NCBI RefSeq assembly: GCF_008085905.1 | Contig: NZ_VSFF01000011.1 | Location: 62,001 to 126,000 of the forward strand | Length of the DNA stretch: 64,000 nucleotides | Direction: 5' to 3' | DNA from: Actinomadura syzygii | GTDB lineage: Bacteria > Actinomycetota > Actinomycetes > Streptosporangiales > Streptosporangiaceae | Shown: positions 38,047 through 45,676 of the stretch, in pieces | How the letters are laid out: the number at the start of each line of letters is the position of its first letter | Position numbering within the stretch: position 1 is the stretch's first letter | The notes under the pieces: generated by a model | Databases searched by the model: none | What the model saw: only the letters and a program-made list of their open reading frames with translations | What the model was told of the DNA's origin: nothing | Position numbers and translations under genes: made by a program

Positions 38047-39465
38047 GTGCACGATCGAGACGCCCTCTACATCGATGGAGCCTGGACGAGCCCGCAGGGC
38101 GGCGGCGTCATCGCCGTCGAGAACCCCGCCACCGAGGAGACGCTCGGCACCGTGCCGGAGGGGACGGCCGAGGACGCCGACCGGGCCGTCCGCGCCGCCC
38201 GCGCCGCGCTGCCCGCCTGGTCGGCGACGTCCTACGCCGAGCGGGCCGAGTACCTCGGACGGCTCCGCGACGCCCTCGCGTCCCGCACCGACGACATCGC
38301 CCGGACGATCGCGAGCGAGGTCGGCACCCCCATGCGCCTCGCGACCCGCGTCCAGGCGGGGCTGCCGCAGACCGTCGTCGGGTCGTACGCCGAGCTGATC
38401 GCGGGCGGCCTGCCGGAGGAGCGGATAGGCAACTCGCTGGTGGTCCGGGAACCGGCCGGGGTCGTCGCCGCGATCACGCCGTGGAACTACCCGCTGCACC
38501 AGATCACCTGCAAGCTGGCGCCCGCGCTCGCGGCCGGCTGCACGATCGTGATCAAGCCGAGCGAGGTCGCGCCGCTGGTCTCCTACCTGCTGATGGACGC
38601 CGTCCACGAGGCCGGGATCCCGGCGGGCGTGGTCAACCTCGTCCCCGGGTACGGGCCGGTCGTCGGGGAGGCGCTCGCCGCCCATCCCGAGGTGGACATG
38701 GTGTCGTTCACCGGCTCGGTGCGGGCCGGGTCCCGGGTCGCCGAGCTGGCCGCCGGGACGATCAAGAAGGTCGCGCTGGAGCTCGGCGGCAAGTCCGCCA
38801 ACGTCATCCTGGACGACGCCGACCTGAGGACCGCGGTGAAGGTCGGCGTCGCCAACGCCTACCTGAACGGCGGCCAGACCTGCACCGCCTGGACGCGGAT
38901 GCTCGTCCACCAGGACCTCTACGAGCAGGCCCTCGACCTCGTGAAGGGCGCCGCCGAGGGGTACGCGCCGGGCGACCCGCTCGACTCGTCGACCCGGCTC
39001 GGGCCGCTCGTGTCCAAGACCCAGCTCGAACGGGTGCGGGGCTTCATCGACACCGGCGTCGCCGAGGGCGCGCGCGTCGTCACCGGCGGGACGGCCGCGC
39101 CGGACGGCTTCGACCGCGGCCACTACATCGCGCCGACCGTGCTCGCCGACGTCGACCAGGACGCGACGGTCGCGCAGGAGGAGATCTTCGGCCCGGTCCT
39201 GTCGGTCATCCCGTTCCGCGACGACGACGAGGCCCTCCGGATCGCGAACAACTCCCGCTACGGACTCGCGGGCGGCGTGTGGTCCGCCGACCAGGACCGG
39301 GCGCTCGCGTTCGCCCGCCGGGTCAAGACGGGCTCCATCGACGTGAACGGCGGCGCCTACAACCCGCTGGCCCCGTTCGGCGGGTACAAGCAGTCCGGGC
39401 TCGGGCGCGAGCTGGGCCGGTACGGCCTGGACGAGTTCCTGGAGACCAAGTCCATCCAGCTCTGA
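38047..39465 (+). CDS. Aldehyde dehydrogenase (NAD-dependent, ALDH superfamily)
   Basis: Oxidises an aldehyde to the carboxylate with NAD(P). The 472-residue product has ITPWNYPLHQI (catalytic Asn), KLAPALAAGCTIVIKPSE (cofactor Lys), SFTGSVRAGSRV, LELGGKSANVI (catalytic Glu, about 250), GGQTCTAWTRM (nucleophilic Cys, about 284) and EEIFGPVLSVIPF. Length is slightly under 500, as is common. GTG start follows GAGGAG. First gene of an ALDH-ADH-CoA-transferase set in one direction. Its stop lies in a 9-base repeat (CAGCTCTGA/CAGCTCCGA). Confidence 0.93.
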   Translation: MHDRDALYIDGAWTSPQGGGVIAVENPATEETLGTVPEGTAEDADRAVRAARAALPAWSATSYAERAEYLGRLRDALASRTDDIARTIASEVGTPMRLATRVQAGLPQTVVGSYAELIAGGLPEERIGNSLVVREPAGVVAAITPWNYPLHQITCKLAPALAAGCTIVIKPSEVAPLVSYLLMDAVHEAGIPAGVVNLVPGYGPVVGEALAAHPEVDMVSFTGSVRAGSRVAELAAGTIKKVALELGGKSANVILDDADLRTAVKVGVANAYLNGGQTCTAWTRMLVHQDLYEQALDLVKGAAEGYAPGDPLDSSTRLGPLVSKTQLERVRGFIDTGVAEGARVVTGGTAAPDGFDRGHYIAPTVLADVDQDATVAQEEIFGPVLSVIPFRDDDEALRIANNSRYGLAGGVWSADQDRALAFARRVKTGSIDVNGGAYNPLAPFGGYKQSGLGRELGRYGLDEFLETKSIQL

Positions 39466-39496
39466 CAGCTCCGACCCCAGCCGAGGAGAGGCATCC

Positions 39497-40582
39497 ATGG
39501 TCAAGGCCGTCGTCGCCACCGGGCCGGACGTCCCGCCGCAGGTCCGCGACATCGAACTGCCCCCGGTCGGGCCCGGGGACGTCAGGGTCCGGGTGGCGGC
39601 GGCCGGGGTGTGCCATTCCGACCTGTCGATGGTCGACGGGACGCTGGCGCCCGCGTTCCCGCTCGTCCTCGGGCACGAGGCGGCCGGGACGGTCGCGGAG
39701 GCCGGCGAGAACGTCACGCGGGTCCGTCCCGGCGACCACGTCGTGCTGAACTGGGCCGCCGCCTGCGGCGAGTGCTGGTTCTGCGGCGAGGGCGAGCCGT
39801 GGCTGTGCGGCGCGGCGGAGGGGGCGGTGAGCCCGCCGTCCGGCGCCACGCTGGACGGGGCCGCGCTCCACGCCTGCATGGGCGTCGGCGGATTCGCCGA
39901 GGAGCTGGTCGTCGCCGAGCGGTCCGTGGTGCCGCTGCCCGCGTCCGCGCCGCTCGACCTGAGCGCGCTGCTCGGCTGCGCGGTGCTGACGGGCATCGGC
40001 GCCGTCCGCGGCACCGCGGGCGTCCGCGAAGGGCAGTCGGTGCTGGTCATAGGGCTCGGCGGGATCGGGCTCTCGGCCGTCATGGGCGCCCGCCTCGCCG
40101 GGGCCGCGACGATCATCGCCGTCGACCGGGGCACGGAGAAGGAGGGCCTAGCCGAGGCGGCGGGCGCGACGCACTACCTGGAAGGCGACCCGAAACTGGC
40201 GAGACAGGTCCGCGCGCTGACCGGCGGACGCGGCGCCGACCACGCCTTCGAGTGCGTGGGCAAGGCCGACCTGATCCGGACGGCGTGGCAGTCGGTGCGC
40301 AGGGGCGGCCAGTGCACGGTCGTCGGCGTGGGCGCCCGCGACGACTCCGTCACGTTCAACGCCCTGGAGCTGTTCCACTTCAACCGGCGGCTGACGAGTT
40401 CGGTGTACGGCTCGTCCGTCCCGGACAGGGACGTGCCACTGCTCGTCCGCGAGGTCGAGGCGGGACGGCTCGACCTGTCCACCCTGGTCACGCACCGCAT
40501 CGGCCTGGACGGCGTCCCCGCCGCGTTCGACCGGATGCGGGGCGGCCAAGGCGCGCGCTCCCTCATCGAGATCGGCCCATGA
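39497..40582 (+). CDS. Zinc-dependent alcohol dehydrogenase (MDR superfamily)
   Basis: A 361-residue medium-chain dehydrogenase converting an alcohol to an aldehyde with NAD(P). The catalytic-zinc ligands are Cys38 in AGVCHSDL and the His/Glu of LGHEAAGTV (about 60). The structural-zinc loop is AACGECWFCGEGEPWLC (four Cys). The cofactor fold has VLVIGLGGIGLSAVMGARLAGA and then VDRGTEK, suggesting NAD. ATG follows GAGGAGAGG. Four-base overlap with the CoA-transferase start. With the ALDH it could form an alcohol-to-acid route. Confidence 0.93.
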   Translation: MVKAVVATGPDVPPQVRDIELPPVGPGDVRVRVAAAGVCHSDLSMVDGTLAPAFPLVLGHEAAGTVAEAGENVTRVRPGDHVVLNWAAACGECWFCGEGEPWLCGAAEGAVSPPSGATLDGAALHACMGVGGFAEELVVAERSVVPLPASAPLDLSALLGCAVLTGIGAVRGTAGVREGQSVLVIGLGGIGLSAVMGARLAGAATIIAVDRGTEKEGLAEAAGATHYLEGDPKLARQVRALTGGRGADHAFECVGKADLIRTAWQSVRRGGQCTVVGVGARDDSVTFNALELFHFNRRLTSSVYGSSVPDRDVPLLVREVEAGRLDLSTLVTHRIGLDGVPAAFDRMRGGQGARSLIEIGP

Positions 40583-41763
40583 CGGCGGGCCCGCTCGCGG
40601 GGCTGCGCGTGGTCGAGCTGTCCAGCTTCGTCGCCGCGCCGCTCGGCGGCATGACGCTCGCCCAGCTCGGCGCGGACGTGATCCGCGTCGACCAGGTGGG
40701 CGGCGGCCCCGACATCGACCGCCACCCGCTGGCCCCGTCCGGGCGCAGCCTGTACTGGGCGGGGCTCAACAAGGGGAAGCGGTCCGTCACGCTCGACCTC
40801 CGCTCCCCGGACGGACGCGACCTCGCCGCCGCCCTCGCCGTCGAGGCCGGTGTCGTCCTGACCAACGCGCCGCCCCGCGACGGGCTCACCTACGAGGCGC
40901 TTCGGGAGAAGCGGCCAGACCTGATCCACGTCCAGTTGCAAGGACGCAGGGACGGCGCAAACGCGGTCGACTACACCGTCAACGCCGCGATGGGCTTCCC
41001 GTCCATCACGGGCCCGGCCGACCACGACGCCCCGGTCAACCACGTCCTGCCCATCTGGGACGTCGCCTGCGGCCTCTACACGGCGGTCGGGCTGCTGGCC
41101 GCCGAGCGGCACCGGCTGCGCACGGGCGAGGGGCAGAGCATCCGCGTCGCGCTGCACGACGTCGCGCTCGCCACGGCCGGGAACCTCGGCTACCTCGCGG
41201 AGGCGCAGCTCGGCGCCCCGCGCCCGAGGCTGGGCAACGACCTGTTCGGCGACTTCGGCCGCGACTTCGCCACCGCCGACGGCCGCGTCATGGTCGCCAC
41301 GCTGACGCCCCGCCACTGGCGCGACCTGGTGGCGGCGACCGGGCTCGGCGAGGTGGCGGACGCCCTGGAACGGGCCTTGGACGCCGACTTCCGCCGCGCC
41401 GGGGACCGCTTCGCCTACCGCGAGGCGCTCGGCGGCGTCCTCGCGCCCTGGTTCGCGTCCCGCACGTGCGCTGAGGTCGAGGAGGGTCTGCGCGGAACGT
41501 CCGTCCTGTGGTCCCGCTACAGGGACCTCGCGGAGGTCACCGGCGCCCTCGACGGCGAACCCCTGATGGCCGTGCTCGACCAGCCCGGCATAGGCAAGCA
41601 CTTCGCCCCAGGTTCACCGCTGCTGTTCAACGGCGCGTCCACGCCGCCGAGAACCGCCCCCACGCTGGGCGAACACACCGAGGACGTGCTCCGCGACGTC
41701 CTGTCCCTGTCCCCGCGGCGCGTCGAGGCCCTACGCGCCGGCGGGACGATCGCCGCTCCATGA
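40579..41763 (+). CDS. CoA-transferase, family III (CaiB/BaiF)
   Basis: Transfers CoA between carboxylates. The 394-residue product starts GPLAGLRVVELSSFVAAPLGGMTLAQLGADVIRVD, the family hallmark. It has YWAGLNKGKRSVTLDL, DLIHVQLQG and LPIWDVACGLYTAVGLLAAERHR, where the Asp is placed like the catalytic Asp169 of CaiB. The ATGA overlap with the alcohol dehydrogenase gene couples translation. It would activate the acid made by the two dehydrogenases, with an unknown CoA donor. Confidence 0.93.
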   Translation: MTAGPLAGLRVVELSSFVAAPLGGMTLAQLGADVIRVDQVGGGPDIDRHPLAPSGRSLYWAGLNKGKRSVTLDLRSPDGRDLAAALAVEAGVVLTNAPPRDGLTYEALREKRPDLIHVQLQGRRDGANAVDYTVNAAMGFPSITGPADHDAPVNHVLPIWDVACGLYTAVGLLAAERHRLRTGEGQSIRVALHDVALATAGNLGYLAEAQLGAPRPRLGNDLFGDFGRDFATADGRVMVATLTPRHWRDLVAATGLGEVADALERALDADFRRAGDRFAYREALGGVLAPWFASRTCAEVEEGLRGTSVLWSRYRDLAEVTGALDGEPLMAVLDQPGIGKHFAPGSPLLFNGASTPPRTAPTLGEHTEDVLRDVLSLSPRRVEALRAGGTIAAP

Positions 41764-41765
41764 GA

Positions 41766-41784
41766 TAGTTAGGTAGGCGAACTA
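41766..41784. promoter_or_regulatory. 19-base imperfect palindrome, MarR-type operator candidate
   Basis: TAGTTAGGTAGGCGAACTA has TAGTTAG/CGAACTA half-sites (6 of 7 paired) and lies between the CoA-transferase stop and the MFS ribosome site. It resembles operators of MarR-family repressors of efflux genes. No regulator gene is adjacent. Confidence 0.45.
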
Positions 41785-41794
41785 AGGAGGGGAC

Positions 41795-43315
41795 GTGGCG
41801 GCGGGCGGCGTTCGCGGGCTCGTGCCGCTGCTCGCGTTCCTCGGCGTGATGGCCTACTCGCTGTCGATGGCCGTCGTCACGCCCGCGCTCCCGCAGATCC
41901 AGGGCGGCCTCCACACGACCCCCGCCGGGGCGGCGTGGTCGCTGACCGCGATGACGCTCTCCGCGGCCGTCGCGACGCCCGTCGTCGGACGCCTCGGCGA
42001 CCTGCACGGCCCCCGGCGCGTCCTGCTCGCGGTGCTGCTGGTCTCCCTCGCGGGCATGGTCGTCGCGGCCCTGGCGACGACGGTGCCCGCGATGCTGGCC
42101 GGACGAGCCCTCAGCGGCGTCGGCGGCGGCGTCTTCCCGCTCGCCTACACGATCATCCGGGACGTCGTCCCGCCCGCGAGGACGGCGTCGGCGATCGGGC
42201 TCATGTCGTCCATGCTGGGGCTCGGCGGGGCCGTCTCCTGGTGCCTCGCCGGGCCGATCATCGACCTGCTCGGCTGGCGGTGGCTGCTCTGGGCGCCGGT
42301 CGCCGGGCTCGCGCCGGGCGTGGCGCTGGCCTGGTGGATCGTTCCACGATCGGCGCCCCGGAAGGCCGCCGGGGTCGACTGGTACGGCGCCGCGCTGTTC
42401 GCGGCCTGGCTCGTCGCGGCGCTCACCGCGCTCACCCAGGGCATGGACTGGGGCTGGACGTCGCCCGGCGTCCTCGGCCTGCTCGCCCTGTCGGCGGTCA
42501 CCGCCGCCGCGTGGCTGCGGGTGGAGGGGCGGGTGGCCGCGCCGCTGGTCGACCTGCGGCTGATGCGCGCCCGCGGGGTGTGGACGGCGAACGCCGCGTC
42601 GCTGCTGTCCGGGTACGCGCTGATGGCGGGCGGGCTGCTGTTCCCGCTGCTCGTCCAGCTCCCGGCGGACACCGGCTACGGGTTCGGCGGGACGGCCACC
42701 CAGGCGGCCCTGCTGCAACTGCCCGCGAGCGTCGGCATGACGCTCGCGGGGATGACGGCGGGCCTGCTCGACCGGCGGATCGGCTCCCGCATGGTCCTGC
42801 TCGGCGGCGCGCTGACGACGGGCCTCGGATACGCCTTCGTGGTCTTCCAGCACGCGGCGATGTGGCAGCTCTACGTCGGCGGCCTGGCCCGGGGCATCGG
42901 TCTCGGCTTCGCCTACGCGGCGGTCGCGAACCTGGTGGTCGCGGCCGTCCCGGCGGGGGAGACGGGCGCGGCGACCGGGATCAACACGCTCGTCCGGACG
43001 GTCGGCGCGTCGCTCGGCACGCAGATCAGCGCGGTCGTCGTCGCGGGCGTCCCCGGCGACGCCGGGTACACGGCCGGGTTCGCGGTGAGCGCCGCCGTGA
43101 TGGCCGCCGTGCTCCCGCTGGCGCTGCTCGCCCCGCGCCGCCGGAACCGGACCCGGACGCGAAACGGGGCCCGGCATGACGCCGGACCCCGTCCCGATGG
43201 TGCGTGCGGATCAGAACGACTCGACGGCGCGGCGCGCCTCCGGGTCGAGGACGCCCCAGCCGATCAGCTCTTCGGTCAGCTCGGTCGGGGACTTGTCATA
43301 GATGACCGCGAGTGA
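41795..43315 (+). CDS. MFS transporter (DHA2-like), C-terminal tail antisense to bldD
   Basis: A 506-residue major facilitator with about 12-14 helices, of the drug:H+ antiporter type. It has LAFLGVMAYSLSMAVVTPALPQIQ (helix 1), GRLGDLHGPRRVLL (motif A) and GRALSGVGGGVFPLAYTIIRDV. The transporter core ends near residue 450 (LALLAPRRRNRTRTR). The last 56 residues are hydrophilic and are encoded across the bldD terminator and antisense to the last 105 bases of bldD. This suggests stop loss or a frame that only happens to stay open. GTG start has AAGGAGGGG. It probably exports a toxic intermediate or product. Confidence 0.9.
   Translation: MAAGGVRGLVPLLAFLGVMAYSLSMAVVTPALPQIQGGLHTTPAGAAWSLTAMTLSAAVATPVVGRLGDLHGPRRVLLAVLLVSLAGMVVAALATTVPAMLAGRALSGVGGGVFPLAYTIIRDVVPPARTASAIGLMSSMLGLGGAVSWCLAGPIIDLLGWRWLLWAPVAGLAPGVALAWWIVPRSAPRKAAGVDWYGAALFAAWLVAALTALTQGMDWGWTSPGVLGLLALSAVTAAAWLRVEGRVAAPLVDLRLMRARGVWTANAASLLSGYALMAGGLLFPLLVQLPADTGYGFGGTATQAALLQLPASVGMTLAGMTAGLLDRRIGSRMVLLGGALTTGLGYAFVVFQHAAMWQLYVGGLARGIGLGFAYAAVANLVVAAVPAGETGAATGINTLVRTVGASLGTQISAVVVAGVPGDAGYTAGFAVSAAVMAAVLPLALLAPRRRNRTRTRNGARHDAGPRPDGACGSERLDGAARLRVEDAPADQLFGQLGRGLVIDDRE
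43164..43192 (-). terminator. bldD terminator hairpin
   Basis: ACGGGGTCCGGC and GCCGGGCCCCGT (minus strand) pair at 11 of 12 positions around GTCAT, 18 bases after the bldD stop, followed by TTTCGCG. It also lies within the 3' part of the convergent MFS frame. Confidence 0.7.
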
Positions 43316-43705
43316 ACGCAGGTCTTCCTGACGAATGGACAGGACCTTTCCGTTGTAGTCGCCCCGCTGGCTTTGGATCGTCGCGGCGTAACGGGCGAGA
43401 GGACCGGCCTTGTCTTTCGGAAGCTGCTGCAACCGCTCTAGATCGATCACGAGCTTGGGTGTAGGCCCGAGCGGGCTCGGCGCGGCTCCGCCGGGCAGCA
43501 ACTCGGAAACCGGCACGCCATAGAAATCGGCGAGCTCGGCCAGCTTCTGAACGGTGACGGCGCGGTCGCCCCGCTCGTACGAACCCACGACGACGGCCTT
43601 CCAGCGGCCACGTGACTTCTCCTCCACGCCGTGCAGGGACAGGCCCTGCTGGGTGCGGATGGCGCGCAGGCGCGCGCCGAGAGCCTTAGCGTATTCAGAC
43701 GGCAT
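43211..43705 (-). CDS. bldD: Developmental master regulator BldD
   Basis: A c-di-GMP-responsive repressor of sporulation genes in actinomycetes. The 164-residue product has the HTH (about 8-70: LRAIRTQQGLSLHGVEEKS, VVVGSYERGDRAV) and the C-terminal c-di-GMP domain. The RXD-X8-RXXD signature is complete: R114-G-D116 and R125-Q-E-D128, at the same numbering as in Streptomyces. The ATG gives MPSEYAKALG. It ends convergently inside the MFS gene. The promoter carries a BldD-like box, so autoregulation is likely, as in Streptomyces. Confidence 0.96.
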   Translation of the reverse strand: MPSEYAKALGARLRAIRTQQGLSLHGVEEKSRGRWKAVVVGSYERGDRAVTVQKLAELADFYGVPVSELLPGGAAPSPLGPTPKLVIDLERLQQLPKDKAGPLARYAATIQSQRGDYNGKVLSIRQEDLRSLAVIYDKSPTELTEELIGWGVLDPEARRAVESF

Positions 43706-43807
43706 TTCGCGGCCCCCAGGCTCACTTTCATCGTCGTCGGACTCCGGCTTGCGCCGGAGGGGAGCCGATTCTCGAAGCCTCGGCCTCAGGAGTGGCCCCC
43801 GGGGATG

Positions 43808-43822
43808 GTTACGGACAGTGAC
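43808..43822. promoter_or_regulatory. BldD box candidate (autoregulatory)
   Basis: GTTACGGACAGTGAC matches the published BldD consensus NTNACNC(A/T)GNGTNAN at 8 of 10 fixed positions, with both half-sites intact. It overlaps the -10 and start region of the bldD promoter. Confidence 0.55.
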
Positions 43823-43849
43823 GGTAAAACGGGGAAGCCCACAGGTCAA
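43821..43849 (-). promoter_or_regulatory. bldD promoter
   Basis: On the minus strand TTGACC (43844-43849), a 17-base spacer and TACCGT (43821-43826) form a near-consensus housekeeping promoter. Transcription would start near 43814, giving a leader of about 108 bases. Confidence 0.65.
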
Positions 43850-44040
43850 GCCGATTGGAAAAAACCGGTCGAATCCGCAGGACTTCGACCGGGTGGCACG
43901 GATCGCCCGCAAGCCCGGCGGGCCAGGCGGTCCGGGCCGTCCGCCGGTCCGCTCCCCGGTTTCCGAAGTTCTCCGATGTGACCCCTCTCACCTGCGAAGA
44001 CGCGGGGCGGTCCGGGTGCGGGGCAGCGCGGGCCGGCTGC

Positions 44041-44046
44041 TACCGT
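44041..44046 (+). promoter_or_regulatory. -10 element TACCGT of the pyr operon
   Basis: TACCGT lies nine bases before the leader ATG at 44056 and about 60 bases before pyrR. Confidence 0.45.
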
Positions 44047-44055
44047 GTGAGGGAC

Positions 44056-44109
44056 ATGACGTCCTTTAAGACCCGTCCCGTGAGGCGGGAAAGGAGGTTC
44101 AGGCGGTGA
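44056..44109 (+). CDS. Possible pyr operon leader ORF (17 codons)
   Basis: MTSFKTRPVRRERRFRR: the ATG lies just after the predicted transcription start and the TGA overlaps the pyrR GTG (GTGA). It runs through the whole PyrR-binding hairpin, so its translation would open that structure and re-start at pyrR. The frame may be fortuitous because the RNA structure constrains the sequence. Confidence 0.35.
   Translation: MTSFKTRPVRRERRFRR
44061..44096 (+). promoter_or_regulatory. PyrR-binding RNA element over the pyrR ribosome site
   Basis: TCCTTT (44062-44067) pairs with AAAGGA (44090-44095), inside which CCCG/CGGG bracket GTCCCGTGAGG, the conserved PyrR recognition loop. The outer helix contains the AAAGGAGG ribosome site of pyrR. 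PyrR bound to UMP should hold it shut. Confidence 0.8.
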
Positions 44110-44738
44110 ATGCTGCCTCCAGCCAGGACCGGCGGACGGTGGCGCGCGTGGCGGACGGTGACCCCCGGCCCAAGGCCGTTCTGGAAGGTCCCGACATCAG
44201 ACGCGCGCTGACCCGGATCGCCCACGAGATCCTCGAGCGGACCAAGGGCGGCCACGACGTCCTGCTGCTCGGCATCCAGACCCGCGGCGTGACGCTCGCC
44301 GAGCGGCTCGCCGGGGCGCTGCGCGAGGTCGAGGGCCGCCCGGTGCCCTGGGGCTCGCTCGACGTGACCATGTACCGGGACGACCTGCGGATGCGCCCGG
44401 CCCGCGCGCTCGGCCGCACCGAGGTGCCGCCGGAGGGGATCGACGACCGGGTCGTCGTCCTCGTCGACGACGTCCTGTTCTCCGGCCGGACCGTCCGCGC
44501 CGCCCTGGACGCCCTCAACGACCTCGGCAGGCCGCGCGCCGTCCAGCTCGCCGTGCTGGTCGACCGGGGCCACCGGCAGCTGCCGATCCGCGCCGACTAC
44601 GTCGGCAAGAACCTGCCCACCTCGATGCGGGAGACCGTGAAGGTCCTGCTGGACGAGAACGACGGGCACGACGAGGTGCTGCTCGGCCCCGCGCTGCCCG
44701 ACCCCGCACTGCCCGGCACGTCGGGAGGCGCCCGGTGA
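44106..44738 (+). CDS. pyrR: Pyrimidine operon regulator / uracil phosphoribosyltransferase PyrR
   Basis: An RNA-binding regulator of pyr genes that responds to UMP/UTP and PRPP, with minor uracil phosphoribosyltransferase activity. The 210-residue product has LEGPDIRRALTRIAHEILER, LLLGIQTRGVTLAERL, the PRPP-binding VVLVDDVLFSGRTVRAALDAL (about 119-135) and RADYVGKNLPTSMRETVKV. A C-terminal Pro/Leu tail (PALPDPALPGTS) is longer than usual. GTG start with AAAGGAGG inside the PyrR-binding hairpin, implying translational autocontrol as reported for mycobacteria. Overlaps pyrB by four bases. Confidence 0.96.
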   Translation: MNAASSQDRRTVARVADGDPRPKAVLEGPDIRRALTRIAHEILERTKGGHDVLLLGIQTRGVTLAERLAGALREVEGRPVPWGSLDVTMYRDDLRMRPARALGRTEVPPEGIDDRVVVLVDDVLFSGRTVRAALDALNDLGRPRAVQLAVLVDRGHRQLPIRADYVGKNLPTSMRETVKVLLDENDGHDEVLLGPALPDPALPGTSGGAR

Positions 44739-45676
44739 ACCGCCATCTGATCTCCGCCGCCGACCTGACCCGCGACGACGCGCTCCTCGTCCTGGACACT
44801 GCCGAGGAGCTCGCGCAGATCGCGGGCCGGTCGATCAAGAAGCTGCCGACGCTGCGCGGCCGGACGGTCGTGAACCTCTTCTTCGAGGACTCGACCCGCA
44901 CCCGCATCTCGTTCGAGGCGGCCGCCAAGCGGCTGTCCGCCGACGTGATCAACTTCTCCGCCAAGGGGTCGAGCGTGTCCAAGGGCGAGAGCCTGAAGGA
45001 CACCGCGCTCACCCTGGAGGCGATGGGCGCGGACGGCGTCGTCGTCCGGCACGGCGCGTCCGGCGCGCCGCACCGGCTGGCGGGCTGGGTCCAGGGCAGC
45101 GTGGTCAACGCCGGGGACGGCACCCACGAGCACCCGACCCAGGCGCTCCTCGACGCGTTCACGATGCGCAAGCGGCTCGGCGACCTGGAGGGCCGCAGGG
45201 TCACGATCGTCGGCGACGTCCTGCACAGCCGGGTGGCACGATCCAACGTCCTGCTGCTCGACACGCTCGGCGCGGACGTCACCGTCGTCGCGCCGCCGAC
45301 GCTGCTCCCGGTCGCGATCGGCACCTGGCCGTGCTCGGTCTCCTACGACCTCGACGGCGTGATCCCGAAGAGCGACGTCATCATGATGCTGCGCGTCCAG
45401 CAGGAGCGGATGAACGCGGCGTACTTCCCGTCCGTCCGCGAGTACAGCCGCCGCTACGGGCTGGACGCCGAGCGGATGGCGCAGCTGCCCGACCACGCGA
45501 TCGTCATGCACCCCGGCCCGATGAACCGGGGCGTGGAGATCGCCGCGGAGGTCGCCGACTCGGTCCGCTCCACGATCGTCGAGCAGGTCGCGAACGGCGT
45601 CAGCGCGCGCATGGCCGTCCTGTACCTGCTGCTCGGCGGGTCCGAGCCCGCCATCGGCAAGGAGGTCTCCCAGTGA
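44735..45676 (+). CDS. pyrB: Aspartate carbamoyltransferase catalytic subunit
   Basis: Makes carbamoyl-aspartate from carbamoyl phosphate and aspartate. The 313-residue product has the carbamoyl-phosphate motif FFEDSTRTRISFEAAAKRL, the SSVSKGESLKDTALTL swivel loop, VVNAGDGTHEHPTQALLDAFTM and VMHPGPMNRGVEI. No regulatory subunit gene (pyrI) is present. GTG start overlaps the pyrR stop (GTGA). Next gene overlaps likewise. Confidence 0.97.
   Translation: MNRHLISAADLTRDDALLVLDTAEELAQIAGRSIKKLPTLRGRTVVNLFFEDSTRTRISFEAAAKRLSADVINFSAKGSSVSKGESLKDTALTLEAMGADGVVVRHGASGAPHRLAGWVQGSVVNAGDGTHEHPTQALLDAFTMRKRLGDLEGRRVTIVGDVLHSRVARSNVLLLDTLGADVTVVAPPTLLPVAIGTWPCSVSYDLDGVIPKSDVIMMLRVQQERMNAAYFPSVREYSRRYGLDAERMAQLPDHAIVMHPGPMNRGVEIAAEVADSVRSTIVEQVANGVSARMAVLYLLLGGSEPAIGKEVSQ

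Larger units (their letters stand above)
43706..44055. other. Divergent regulatory region between bldD and the pyr operon
   Basis: About 350 bases without a gene. The bldD-proximal part (43706-43860) is less GC-rich and holds the bldD promoter and BldD box; the other end holds the pyrR promoter. Short open frames here have poor codon use and no ribosome sites. Confidence 0.6.

Noticed and set aside
38047..43180. Mobile element or genomic island with integrase
   Set aside because: No integrase, transposase, tRNA target or terminal repeats; base composition is like the flanks. Only the gene content and position suggest insertion.
43809..43991. 60-codon minus-strand frame upstream of bldD
   Set aside because: It covers the bldD promoter and BldD box and has no ribosome site; noncoding is more likely.
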